The position numbers and the translations under genes were made by a program. A stretch of 32,500 bases of DNA from Chloroflexota bacterium (GTDB taxonomy: Bacteria > Chloroflexota > Dehalococcoidia > JACVQG01 > JAHKAY01): NCBI GenBank assembly GCA_018825785.1, contig JAHKAY010000019.1:1-32500 (forward strand). Reading direction: 5' to 3'. A model generated the notes under the pieces. It had not been told where the DNA came from. It searched no databases and saw nothing but the letters and a program-made list of their open reading frames with translations. Each line of letters opens with the position of its first letter. The stretch's first letter is position 1. This document shows positions 16,282 through 24,454 of this stretch, in pieces.

Positions 16282-18037
16282 AGAGGAAAAGCCCCGGGAA
16301 CCAGGGGCAAAAAAGTCCGTTGAATTCCCCCCCTCCCTGACGGTGAGGGAACTGGCGGAGCTTCTCAAAATCAGCCCCGTGGAGGCCATAAAGCAGCTCA
16401 TGCGCGCGGGAATAATGGCCAGCATCAACCAGGTCATTGACTATCATACTGCGGCGCTGGTGGCCACGGAGTTGGGCTTTGAGCCCCGGGAGAAGCCGGA
16501 AGTCAAGCAGAAGGTGGAGGTGGTGGGAGGGCTTTTCCCCAGGCCCCCCGTCATCACCATCCTGGGCCATGTGGACCACGGCAAGACCACCCTCCTGGAT
16601 GCCATCCGCCGGACGGATGTGGCCTCTACCGAGGCCGGTGGCATTACCCAGCGCATCGGGGCCTACCAGGTGGAGGTGGATGGCAGGAAGATAACATTCC
16701 TGGATACCCCCGGTCACGAGGCCTTTACCGCCATGCGGGCCCGGGGGGCCCAGGCAACAGACATAGCCGTCCTGGTGGTTGCTGCCGACGATGGGGTGAT
16801 GCCCCAGACCGTAGAAGCCATCCACCACGCTCAGGCGGCCAATGTGCCTATTGTCGTGGCCATCAATAAGGTGGATAAGCCCGAGGCCAACCCTGAGAAG
16901 GTCAAGCGCCAACTGGCGGAGCTGGGCCTTCTGGTGGAGAAATGGGGGGGCCAGGTGGTCTGCGTCGAAGTATCGGCCAAGAAGAGGCAAGGGATAGATG
17001 AACTGCTGGAGAACCTGCTCCTGGTGGCCGATATACAGGAGCTTAAGGCAGACCCCAACCGCTCTGCGGTGGGGGCGGTGGTAGAGGCGGGGCTGGACAA
17101 GACCCGGGGCCCCGTAGCCACCCTCCTTGTCCAGAACGGCACCCTGAAAGTGGGCGACGCCATTGCGGTGGGAGATACCTGGGGCCGCATCAAGGCCATG
17201 TTCAACGATAAAGGGAAGAGGGTCAAAGAGACAGGCCCGGCTACCCCGGTATCGGTCATGGGCCTCAACAGTGTCCCCCTGGCCGGTGAGCCTTTTACAA
17301 CCCTCCCCGATGAGCGCCAGGCCCGCTCTTTCCTCCAGCAGCGCCAGCAGGAAAGGCAGGGGGCTCTCCTGCAGCCCAAAAAGGCCGCCTCTTTGCAGGA
17401 TATCTACACCAAGATAAAGGAAGGGGAGGTGAAAGAGCTCCCCGTGGTGCTCAAGACCGATGTCCAGGGGAGCATTGAGCCCATCCGCACCTCCCTTGAG
17501 AAGCTGAGCACCGAGAAGATAAGGCTCCGGGTCATCCACGCCGCTTCAGGTACCATCACCGAAAGCGATGTCCTCCTGGCCCTGGCCTCCAAGGGCATCG
17601 TCATCGGCTTTAATACCCGCCCTGAGCCTGGGGCCAGGAAACTGGCCGAGACCGAGGGGGTAGAGGTCCACTTCTATAATGTTATCTATGAACTGGTGGA
17701 GGCGGTGGACAGGGCCCTCCAGGGGATGGTGGAGCCCACCTATCTGGAGGTGATTGATGGCCGGGCCCGGGTCCTGGCCTCCTTCGGCGCTGGCAAGGGG
17801 GTCAGGAAGGTGGCCGGGGTCCTGACAACAGAAGGAAGGCTTACTATGGGCTCCCAGGTGCGGGTGCGGAGGGGAACGGAAGTGCTCCACGAGAGTAAGG
17901 TGAAGAGCCTGAGGCGCTTCAAGGATAATGTCCCCGAGGTGGGAGCAGGGCTGGAGGCCGGGGTGGGGGTGGAGGACTTCCGGGACTTCCAGGAAGGGGA
18001 TATCCTGGAAACCTACCACCGGGAAAAGGCCCCTTGA
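16268..18037 (+). CDS. infB: Translation initiation factor IF-2
   Basis: GTPase that brings initiator tRNA to the 30S subunit and promotes subunit joining. The 589-residue protein has one short IF2-N domain ([19 protein letters not shown]) and lacks the long linker of enterobacterial IF-2. G motifs are [23 protein letters not shown] and SAKKRQG. The C2 domain ends the protein ([21 protein letters not shown]). The ATG at 16268 follows GGAGG at ideal spacing; an ATG at 16253 would add only five residues and has no such site. Confidence 0.97.
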   Translation: MGLVKEEKPREPGAKKSVEFPPSLTVRELAELLKISPVEAIKQLMRAGIMASINQVIDYHTAALVATELGFEPREKPEVKQKVEVVGGLFPRPPVITILGHVDHGKTTLLDAIRRTDVASTEAGGITQRIGAYQVEVDGRKITFLDTPGHEAFTAMRARGAQATDIAVLVVAADDGVMPQTVEAIHHAQAANVPIVVAINKVDKPEANPEKVKRQLAELGLLVEKWGGQVVCVEVSAKKRQGIDELLENLLLVADIQELKADPNRSAVGAVVEAGLDKTRGPVATLLVQNGTLKVGDAIAVGDTWGRIKAMFNDKGKRVKETGPATPVSVMGLNSVPLAGEPFTTLPDERQARSFLQQRQQERQGALLQPKKAASLQDIYTKIKEGEVKELPVVLKTDVQGSIEPIRTSLEKLSTEKIRLRVIHAASGTITESDVLLALASKGIVIGFNTRPEPGARKLAETEGVEVHFYNVIYELVEAVDRALQGMVEPTYLEVIDGRARVLASFGAGKGVRKVAGVLTTEGRLTMGSQVRVRRGTEVLHESKVKSLRRFKDNVPEVGAGLEAGVGVEDFRDFQEGDILETYHREKAP

Positions 18038-18387
18038 CCCGCCGCACCGAGCGCCTTAACGACCTGCTCCGGGAGGAGATAAGCCAGGTCCTCCACCACC
18101 AGGCCCGGGACCCCCGCCTGGCTGGCCTTCTGAGCATCACCAACGTGGATATATCCCCCGATATGCGCTATGCCAGGGTCTTCGTCAGTATCCTGGGCAA
18201 CGAGGAGGAGAAGGACAAGGCCCTCCATGGCCTTGTCCGGGCCCAGGGCTTCTTTCGCCGGGAGCTGGCCCGCAAGCTCAACCTGAGGCGGACACCACTG
18301 CTCAGCTTCCACCGGGATGACTCCATAGAGGAGGCGGCCCGGGTCCTGCAGCTTATGGGCCAGGTAGAAAAAGAGGACACCCGGTAA
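18034..18387 (+). CDS. rbfA: Ribosome-binding factor A
   Basis: Assists late 30S subunit maturation by binding near helix 1 of 16S rRNA. The 117 residues form the KH-like fold with the family features RTERLNDLLREEISQVL, ARDPRLAGLLSITNVDISPD and the closing IEEAARVLQLM. The start is TTG, overlapping the infB stop as TTGA. The YlxP-like DUF503 gene that often lies between infB and rbfA in Firmicutes is instead at 30843. Confidence 0.95.
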   Translation: MTRRTERLNDLLREEISQVLHHQARDPRLAGLLSITNVDISPDMRYARVFVSILGNEEEKDKALHGLVRAQGFFRRELARKLNLRRTPLLSFHRDDSIEEAARVLQLMGQVEKEDTR

Positions 18388-18399
18388 GCTGTAATCCGA

Positions 18400-19260
18400 T
18401 TGGGCGTTGATGGCCTCCTCAATATCAGCAAGCCCGCTGGCCTCACCTCTTTTGTCACTGTAGCCCGGGTCCGCGCTCTGGCGGGGGAGAAAAAGGCGGG
18501 CCACGCGGGCACCCTGGACCCCCTGGCTACGGGCGTCCTTCCCATAGGGCTGGGGGCCGGCACCCGTGTTCTTTCCTATCTCTTGGAACTGCCCAAGCTA
18601 TACCGGGCGGAGATTGAGCTGGGGGCCACCACCGATACCTATGATGCTGAGGGCCGGGTAATCTCCCGCAGGGACCCCTCTCATATCACCGAAGAACAGG
18701 TCCAGGAGGCCCTGAAAGGCTTTGACGGTGAGGTCTGCCAGCGCCCCCCCGTCTACAGTGCCCTGAAGCTAAGGGGCCGACCTTTCTACTCCCTGGCCAG
18801 AAAGGGCCATCCCCAGAGCCCCACACCCCGCCGGGTTAAGGTGTATGCTATCCGTCTCCTTGCCTTCCAGCCACCCCGGGTGCTGCTGGAGGCGGAGGTG
18901 GGGCGGGGTTTCTACCTTCGCTCACTGGCCCACGACCTGGGGGAGGCCCTGGGCTGCGGGGGCTTCCTCAAGGTCCTGGTGCGGTTGCGCTACGGCCCAT
19001 TCCTCCTGGATGAGGCCCATCCCCCGGAGGGCGACCTTCTTTCCCACCTCCTGCCCCTGGACTTCCCCTTACAGGGCTTGCCCCCTCTGGAGCTGGGGGA
19101 AAACGAAGCCCTGGCCCTGAGGCGGGGCCAGGCTTTGCCCCTCTCCGCCAGGCTCCCCCCTGGGGAGCGCTTCAGGGCCTACCGGCAAGGGGCCTTCCTG
19201 GCGGTACTCAGGCGGAAGGGGGATGCCCTCCTGCCTGAGAAGGTTTTTTGCCCAATCTAG
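18400..19260 (+). CDS. truB: tRNA pseudouridine-55 synthase
   Basis: Converts U55 of the tRNA T-loop to pseudouridine. The 286-residue protein carries the catalytic Asp40 in AGHAGTLDPLATGVL, the YRAEIELGATTDTYDAEG segment, RPPVYSALKLRGRPFY and the C-terminal GFYLRSLAHDLGEALGCGG motif, followed by a PUA-like tail. TTG at 18400 is the only reasonable start: it directly precedes the conserved GLLNISKPAGLTS, although no strong ribosome site is seen. It lies 12 nt after rbfA and ends the operon. Confidence 0.95.
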   Translation: MGVDGLLNISKPAGLTSFVTVARVRALAGEKKAGHAGTLDPLATGVLPIGLGAGTRVLSYLLELPKLYRAEIELGATTDTYDAEGRVISRRDPSHITEEQVQEALKGFDGEVCQRPPVYSALKLRGRPFYSLARKGHPQSPTPRRVKVYAIRLLAFQPPRVLLEAEVGRGFYLRSLAHDLGEALGCGGFLKVLVRLRYGPFLLDEAHPPEGDLLSHLLPLDFPLQGLPPLELGENEALALRRGQALPLSARLPPGERFRAYRQGAFLAVLRRKGDALLPEKVFCPI

Positions 19261-19291
19261 GGAAATAGGGGCAAGAGCGGGGCCAAAGGTA

Positions 19292-19321
19292 TTGACATTT
19301 GCTATGTGATATGTCTATATT
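19292..19321 (+). promoter_or_regulatory. Predicted promoter of the small zinc-ribbon gene
   Basis: A perfect TTGACA (19292-19297) and TATATT (19316-19321) are 18 bases apart. The start of transcription near 19328 would leave the GGAGGTGG ribosome site at 19341 inside a leader of about 26 nt. A strong promoter for a 46-residue protein suggests high expression. Confidence 0.7.
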
Positions 19322-19353
19322 TCAGCCAGCCTATTTGAAAGGAGGTGGCCAAA

Positions 19354-19494
19354 GTGCAGGCATACTGTTTCAAGTGCCGGACGAAGAGGGAGATAAAGAA
19401 CCCGACGAGGATTACCCTCAAGAACGGTCGCCCTGCCACGCGTGGGGTGTGTCCGGTCTGCGGCACTAAAGTATTCCGCATCGGCCATAGCTAG
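19354..19494 (+). CDS. Small zinc-ribbon protein (DUF5679-like)
   Basis: A 46-residue protein with two CxxC pairs, YCFKCRTK and VCPVCGTK, separated by a basic segment that includes ITLKNGRPATRGV. This matches the small zinc-ribbon proteins annotated DUF5679 in Chloroflexota and some archaea, whose function is unknown; nucleic-acid binding is likely from fold and charge. The GTG start follows a near-perfect GGAGGTGG ribosome site. The gene has its own promoter. Its TAG stop overlaps the stop of the convergent PHP gene. Confidence 0.88.
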   Translation: MQAYCFKCRTKREIKNPTRITLKNGRPATRGVCPVCGTKVFRIGHS

Positions 19495-20159
19495 GGGTTC
19501 TCCTTAACAGGAAGGCGGCTGAGGAGGAGTTGGGCGTTTTTCTGCAGGTCCGCTAGCTCTTCCTCAGTCAAGCCCGCGCCTATGCCTACAGCCCTGAAGA
19601 GGGAGGGGGTAAGGAAGTCTTCTTCGTCATGGGCATCTGAGGCTATCAGTAGTTTAGCCTGGGTCTGGCGGGCCATCTGAGCGATGTGGCCGTTGGTCCG
19701 GGAGTGGCCCTTTCGGGCGGTCAGTTCGAGGAAGACGCCCTGCTGGGCGGCCAATAAGGCCTCTTCCAGGGTGATGAGGCCGGGGTGGGCCAGGAGGTCC
19801 ACATAGCGCGAACTCAGGGCGGCCCGGTTGGTTCCGGGCTCTGTGGGTTCGGTAAGCGTCTCACCGTGGACCACCACCAGCCAGGCCCCCAGCTCTTTCG
19901 CTCTTTGGGCCATCTGGGGTATGATGGCAGCGGGGAGATGGGTAAGCTCCACCCCGGGGATGGCCAGAATATTCCAGTGGGCCCTGGCCACCAGACAGTC
20001 TTTCTTTACCTCCTCGAGCACCCTCTCCAGAGAACCGGGGCCCACATGGTCGGTGAGGGCTATGGCTCCAAGCCCAAGGACATGTGCCCGGCGGATGAGT
20101 TCCATTGGCGAAAGGACGCCATCGCTGAGGTAGGTGTGGGTATGGAAATCGGCGAGCAT
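19491..20159 (-). CDS. PHP-domain metal-dependent hydrolase
   Basis: A 222-residue phosphoesterase-type protein of the PHP family, related to histidinol phosphatase and the PHP domains of polymerases. Metal-binding motifs are in family order: DFHTHTYLSDG (His6, His8), ALTDHVG, GVELTHL, VVVHGE, LLAHPG and SDAHDEED. The substrate is unknown. The ATG at 20159 has AGGGGA just upstream; a longer frame to 20252 would add a poor leader sequence. It is divergent from the inositol phosphate synthase gene. A TTGTCT-N17-TATTTT pair at 20167-20195 could be its promoter but would give an almost leaderless mRNA. Confidence 0.9.
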   Translation of the reverse strand: MLADFHTHTYLSDGVLSPMELIRRAHVLGLGAIALTDHVGPGSLERVLEEVKKDCLVARAHWNILAIPGVELTHLPAAIIPQMAQRAKELGAWLVVVHGETLTEPTEPGTNRAALSSRYVDLLAHPGLITLEEALLAAQQGVFLELTARKGHSRTNGHIAQMARQTQAKLLIASDAHDEEDFLTPSLFRAVGIGAGLTEEELADLQKNAQLLLSRLPVKENP

Positions 20160-20226
20160 GTCCCCTAAAATACCATAACGGGGCAGGAGAGACAAGATGA
20201 AGAAATCTGTGCATGTGAGGAGGAGT

Positions 20227-21300
20227 ATGGGTGAAATCAATGTGGCCGTCATCGGCGTGGGGAACTGTGCTTCCTCTCTGGTCCAGGGTGTCCAGTATTA
20301 TCGCAAGGCGAAAAAGGAAGAGTTTGTCCCCGGCCTGATGCATGTGGACCTGGGGGGCTACCATGTGGGGGATATACGCTTCGTAGCCGCCTTTGATATA
20401 GACAAGAACAAGGTGGGAAAGGACCTGGCCCAGGCCATCTTTGCCCCACCCAACAACACCATCCGCTTCAGTGATGTCCCCGATACGGGGGTGAAGGTGG
20501 AGAGGGGGATGACCCATGACGGCCTGGGGAAATACCTCTCCCAGGTCATCTCCAAAGCCCCGGGGGCCACATCCAACATAGTCCAGCTCCTGAAGGATAC
20601 CGGGACCCATGTGGTGGTGAACTTCCTCCCGGTGGGCAGTGAGATGGCCACCAAGTGGTATATAGAGCAGGTGCTGGATGCCGGCTGCGGCTTTGTCAAC
20701 TGTATCCCGGTGTTTATCGCCAGGGAGCCATACTGGCAGAAGCGCTTTGAGGAGAGGGGCCTGCCGGTCATCGGGGACGACATCAAGTCCCAGGTGGGGG
20801 CCACCATCACCCACCGGGTCCTCACCCACCTTTTCCGGCAGAGGGGGGTGAAGTTGGAGCGGACCTATCAGCTCAATTTCGGCGGCAATACCGACTTTCT
20901 GAATATGCTGGAGAGGGAGAGGCTCCACTCCAAGAAGGTCTCCAAGACCCGGGCGGTGACCTCCCAGCTGGACTATGACATTGGGGCCGACAACATCCAT
21001 ATCGGCCCCTCGGACTATGTCCCCTGGCTCCAGGACCGGAAGTTCTGCTACATCCGGATGGAGGGGCGCACCTTTGGCGATGTGCCTCTCAACCTGGAGC
21101 TGAAGCTGGAGGTGTGGGACAGCCCCAATTCGGCGGGGGTGGTAATAGACGCCATCCGCTGCTGTAAGCTGGCCATGGACCGGGGGTTAAAGGGGGCCCT
21201 CATCGGCCCCTCAGCCTATTTCATGAAATCTCCTCCTGTCCAGTATTCTGATGATGAGGCCCACCGACTGGTGGAGGACTTTATCGCTGGGAAACTCTGA
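20227..21300 (+). CDS. ino1: Myo-inositol-1-phosphate synthase, actinobacterial type
   Basis: Isomerises glucose 6-phosphate to 1L-myo-inositol 1-phosphate with enzyme-bound NAD. The 357 residues closely follow the mycobacterial Ino1 pattern: [73 protein letters not shown] and [19 protein letters not shown] chose the ATG at 20227 behind AGGAGG. The ATG at 20197 also has a weak ribosome site and would add ten residues. It is the first gene of a three-gene module with a PimA-like transferase and a CDP-alcohol phosphatidyltransferase, so the product probably goes into phosphoinositides. Confidence 0.96.
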   Translation: MGEINVAVIGVGNCASSLVQGVQYYRKAKKEEFVPGLMHVDLGGYHVGDIRFVAAFDIDKNKVGKDLAQAIFAPPNNTIRFSDVPDTGVKVERGMTHDGLGKYLSQVISKAPGATSNIVQLLKDTGTHVVVNFLPVGSEMATKWYIEQVLDAGCGFVNCIPVFIAREPYWQKRFEERGLPVIGDDIKSQVGATITHRVLTHLFRQRGVKLERTYQLNFGGNTDFLNMLERERLHSKKVSKTRAVTSQLDYDIGADNIHIGPSDYVPWLQDRKFCYIRMEGRTFGDVPLNLELKLEVWDSPNSAGVVIDAIRCCKLAMDRGLKGALIGPSAYFMKSPPVQYSDDEAHRLVEDFIAGKL

Positions 21301-21303
21301 GGG

Positions 21304-22416
21304 ATGAAGATAGCCATCGTTTCCCCCTATGACTTCTCCTACCCCGGGGGGGTGAACAACCATATAATTCAACTGGAAAAGCACTTCCTCAGAATGGGCC
21401 ACCAGGTCAGAATCCTGGCCCCGCGGTCCAGGAAAGGCGTGACTGTTCCCAATCTCATACCCCTGGGCAGGGCCTTCCCTGTCCCCTCGGGGGGGTCTGT
21501 GGCCAGGATTACCTTTTCCCTCTGGCTTGGCCCCCGGGTGAAGGAAATCCTGGAGAGGGAAGCCTTTGACATCGCCCATGTCCATGAGCCCCTCACCCCC
21601 TTTCTCCCCGCGCTGGTCCTGATGCGGGCCCGCTGCCCCAAGATAGGCACCTTCCATGCCTGCCATCGGGAACCCCGGGGCTATGGCCTGACCAAGCCCC
21701 TCATCTCCGTCTGGTTCCAGCGGCTGGACGGTCTTACCGCTGTTTCCATCCCTGCCCGTGACTTCATCGCCCGGCATTTCCCCGGGGACTATCAGATTGT
21801 CCCCAACGGGGTGGACCTGGCCCTCTTCCGGCGGGAGACCCCGCCCCTGGAGGCCGTCAAGGAAGGCAAGACCCTGCTCTTTGTGGGCCGGCTGGAGAAA
21901 AGGAAGGGCCTGGACTACCTCCTGGGGGCCTTGGCCGTGATAAGAAAGGAAAGGAAGGATGTGCGGCTCATCGTGGTGGGGCCGGGGACCCGCCTCAGGG
22001 AGGCCTATGAGGAAATGGCCCGGGAAATAGGCGGGGTGCATTTCACCGGCCTTGTTCCCTCTGAGGACCTGCCCCGATATTATGCCTCGGCCAATATCTT
22101 TTGTGCCCCGGCCACGGGGGAGGAGAGCTTTGGACTTGTCCTCCTGGAGGCCATGGCCATGGCCAAGCCGATAGTGGCCTCTGCCATCCCCGGCTTCGCC
22201 CAGCTCGTCACCCACGGAGAGGACGGGGTCCTGGTGCCCCCCAAGGACGAGAAGGCCCTGGCGAGGGCCATCCTGGAGCTGCTGGAAGACCCCGCCAGGG
22301 CCCAGGCCATGGGAGAGAGGGGGTGGGAGAAGGCCCAGGGCTACTCCTGGGAGAGCATCGCTGAGAAGACCCTGGCGGTCTACCGGAGGCACCTGGTTGG
22401 GGCTCCCCGACTTTAG
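21304..22416 (+). CDS. GT4 glycosyltransferase, PimA-like mannosyltransferase
   Basis: A 370-residue GT-B glycosyltransferase of family GT4. It resembles mycobacterial PimA, which transfers mannose from GDP-mannose to phosphatidylinositol. Matching segments are SPYDFSYPGGVNNHIIQL at the N-terminus, GRAFPVPSGGSVARI, HVHEPLTPFLP, IVPNGVDLALF, LFVGRLEKRKGLDYL and the donor-site EESFGLVLLEAMA at about residues 275-287. It lies 3 nt after the inositol phosphate synthase gene and overlaps the next gene by 20 nt. The context strongly favours an inositol lipid acceptor; the sugar donor is not proven by sequence. Confidence 0.9.
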   Translation: MKIAIVSPYDFSYPGGVNNHIIQLEKHFLRMGHQVRILAPRSRKGVTVPNLIPLGRAFPVPSGGSVARITFSLWLGPRVKEILEREAFDIAHVHEPLTPFLPALVLMRARCPKIGTFHACHREPRGYGLTKPLISVWFQRLDGLTAVSIPARDFIARHFPGDYQIVPNGVDLALFRRETPPLEAVKEGKTLLFVGRLEKRKGLDYLLGALAVIRKERKDVRLIVVGPGTRLREAYEEMAREIGGVHFTGLVPSEDLPRYYASANIFCAPATGEESFGLVLLEAMAMAKPIVASAIPGFAQLVTHGEDGVLVPPKDEKALARAILELLEDPARAQAMGERGWEKAQGYSWESIAEKTLAVYRRHLVGAPRL

Positions 22417-22972
22417 AAAGGGCGCGGCCCGCCGCCTGAGTTCCGTCCCGGCCCGGTTCCTTGTGGGCAGGATGAGCCCCAATACCCTGAGCCTGGTGGG
22501 CTTTCTCCTGAGCCTGCTTGCGGCCTCCCAGGTAGCCCTGGGCCATCTCCTCTGGGGTGGCCTGCTGGTCCTGCTGGCGGGTTTTGTGGACCTACTGGAT
22601 GGGGCGGTGGCCCGGCTGGGGGGGCGGGCCACCCCTTTCGGGGCCGTCCTGGACTCCGTCCTGGACCGCCTCTCCGAGGCGGCTGTCCTTATGGGCCTGG
22701 TGGTCCATTTTGGGGGGTCCTCCCTGGTCTATCTTATCTACGCGGTCCTGGTGGGCTCCTTCCTGGTGAGCTATGTCCGGGCCAGGGGGGAGGGACTGGG
22801 GCTTGTCATGGAGACGGGCCTCTTCACCCGTGGGGAGAGGGTGGTGGTGCTGGCGTTGGGCCTGGTCTTCCCCGTGGTACTATGGCCCGCTCTGGCCCTC
22901 ATCGCCTTCCTTTCCTGGTTCACGGTGGGAGAGCGCCTTTTCTCCGTCTGGCAGAAAACGGCCAAGCGCTGA
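22397..22972 (+). CDS. CDP-alcohol phosphatidyltransferase, PI-phosphate synthase-like
   Basis: A 191-residue integral membrane enzyme that would join a CDP-lipid to an alcohol phosphate, here probably inositol phosphate. The catalytic CDP-alcohol motif is complete: Asp68-Gly, Ala72-Arg73, Gly82, Asp86 and Asp90, within DGAVARLGGRATPFG. The sequence around it (FGAVLDSVLDRLSE, SYVRARGEGLG, TRGERVVVLALG) follows mycobacterial PgsA1, a PI-phosphate synthase, more closely than PG-phosphate synthases. The start is TTG at 22397, seven bases after GGAGG and inside the end of the preceding transferase gene. CDP-diacylglycerol could come from the cdsA of this window. Confidence 0.87.
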   Translation: MGLPDFRKGAARRLSSVPARFLVGRMSPNTLSLVGFLLSLLAASQVALGHLLWGGLLVLLAGFVDLLDGAVARLGGRATPFGAVLDSVLDRLSEAAVLMGLVVHFGGSSLVYLIYAVLVGSFLVSYVRARGEGLGLVMETGLFTRGERVVVLALGLVFPVVLWPALALIAFLSWFTVGERLFSVWQKTAKR

Positions 22973-23014
22973 ACCTTTGACGAATAATGGCTTTTCTGGC
23001 ATAGTAAGGAGGCC

Positions 23015-24298
23015 ATGCCGGCCATAGCTATTCTAGGGGGCCAGTGGGGGGATGAGGGGAAAGGGAAGGTGGTGGACTACTTGGCCCAGCGCGCCCACAC
23101 CGTTGCCCGTTTTGGCGGCGGCAGCAACGCCGGGCACACCGTCATCAACCAGTATGGCGAGTTCCGCATGCACCTGGTCCCCTCGGGGGTCTTCTATCCC
23201 CATATCACCTGCCTCATCGGCAACGGGGTGGTGGTGGACCCCAAGGTCCTGCTGGAGGAGATTGACCTTCTCCGCGGCCGGGGGGTGGACACCTCCCGTC
23301 TATTCCTCTCCGACCGGGCCCATCTGGTCATGCCCTACCATGTTCTTCTGGACGGGCTGGAGGAGGAGGCGCGGGGGGCCGGGGCACTGGGCACTACCCG
23401 GCGGGGGATAGGACCCTGCTATGTTGACAAGGCAGCTCGCCTGGGGATAAGGGCCGGGGAGCTCCTGGACCGGGAGGCCTTCAGGAAGCGCGTGGCCTTT
23501 GTCCTGGAGCAGAAGAATGCCCTCCTCACCCGGGTCTATGGCCGGGAGCCCCTTTCCCTGGAGGGGGTCTTCAACGAGTATTGCGCCTACGGGGAGCGCC
23601 TGCGTCCCTTCATCCGGGATACGGGACTCCTTCTGGAGGCGGTCCTGGAGCGGGGGGAATGGGTGGTCCTGGAGGGGGCCCAGGGGGCCCTTCTGGACCT
23701 GGACTTCGGCACCTATCCCTATGTCACCTCCTCCTCCCCCACCATCGGGGGGGCTCTTACGGGGCTGGGAGTGAGTGCCAGGAGGCTGGAGCAGGTCCTG
23801 GGGGTGTTCAAGGCCTACTCCACCCGGGTGGGGGAGGGGCCTCTGCCGACGGAGATGGAGAAAGAGATGGGGCAGAGGGTGAGGGAGCGGGGCCATGAAT
23901 ACGGGACCACCACTGGAAGGCCCCGGCGCTGCGGCTGGTTTGATGGGGTGGCCGCCAGATACGCCTCCCGGCTCAACGGCTTTACTGGTCTCGCTATCAC
24001 TCGCCTGGATGTCCTGGATGAGCTCCCCGCTCTCAAGCTCTGTGGTGCCTATAAAGTGGGTCACGAGACCCTGGAGCATTTCCCCGCCAGCCTGCCCCTT
24101 CTGGAGCGCTGTCAGCCCGCCTATGAGGAGCTTCCCGGCTGGCAGACCCCCCTCCGGAATATCCGGCGCTTTGAGGACTTGCCCCCCCGGGCTAGAGCTT
24201 ACATAAAGAAGATAGAGGAGATAGCTTCCTGCCCGGTGGTGCTCGTCTCCGTGGGCCCCCAGCGGGAGGAGACCATCCTTATCAAGCCCTTGTTCTAG
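23015..24298 (+). CDS. purA: Adenylosuccinate synthetase
   Basis: First committed step from IMP to AMP, using GTP and aspartate. The 427-residue protein begins with the P-loop-like GGQWGDEGKGK (residues 8-18). It continues with the FGGGSNAGHTV motif, HLVPSG, GTTRRGIGPCY, LEGAQGALLD and the C-terminal NGFTGLAITRLDVLDEL segment. The ATG at 23015 has AAGGAGG immediately upstream. It follows the lipid module by 42 nt on the same strand and may be read through from it. Confidence 0.97.
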   Translation: MPAIAILGGQWGDEGKGKVVDYLAQRAHTVARFGGGSNAGHTVINQYGEFRMHLVPSGVFYPHITCLIGNGVVVDPKVLLEEIDLLRGRGVDTSRLFLSDRAHLVMPYHVLLDGLEEEARGAGALGTTRRGIGPCYVDKAARLGIRAGELLDREAFRKRVAFVLEQKNALLTRVYGREPLSLEGVFNEYCAYGERLRPFIRDTGLLLEAVLERGEWVVLEGAQGALLDLDFGTYPYVTSSSPTIGGALTGLGVSARRLEQVLGVFKAYSTRVGEGPLPTEMEKEMGQRVRERGHEYGTTTGRPRRCGWFDGVAARYASRLNGFTGLAITRLDVLDELPALKLCGAYKVGHETLEHFPASLPLLERCQPAYEELPGWQTPLRNIRRFEDLPPRARAYIKKIEEIASCPVVLVSVGPQREETILIKPLF

Positions 24299-24454
24299 CC
24301 CCGGAAGGCTATGTGGGCAGGCCGACCGGCTTTAGAGTGGTTCTGGCAATTGCGGGTAGAGGGCCCGTATATTGTCCTTGGTGCCGGGGGCATCGGACTT
24401 GTTGTACATGCCCTGGGTGCTATTGCCTGGTTCCGACGGGGGAGGGCTTGGCCC
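24299..24454. other. Intergenic space between convergent purA and HDAC-like gene
   Basis: This 156-nt stretch lies between the stop codons of two convergent genes. I found no clear terminator hairpin with a T-run, no tRNA and no recognisable gene. A plus-strand frame from 24311 contains a hydrophobic run (YIVLGAGGIGLVVHALGAIA) but then continues antisense through the deacetylase gene, so I do not call it. Confidence 0.5.

Noticed and set aside
19247-19276. TTGCCC / GGGCAA inverted repeat at the end of truB as a terminator
   Set aside because: The stem is only 6 bp with a loop of about 15 nt and no T-run follows, so it does not resemble an intrinsic terminator.
22977-23005. TTGACG-N17-CATAGT as a purA promoter
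   Set aside because: Transcription would start at about 23012, after the AAGGAGG ribosome site at 23006-23012, so the transcript would lose the site it needs.
24299-24454. A tRNA-like GGTTCCGAC string in the purA-HDAC gap
   Set aside because: No acceptor, D-arm or anticodon stem can be built around it.
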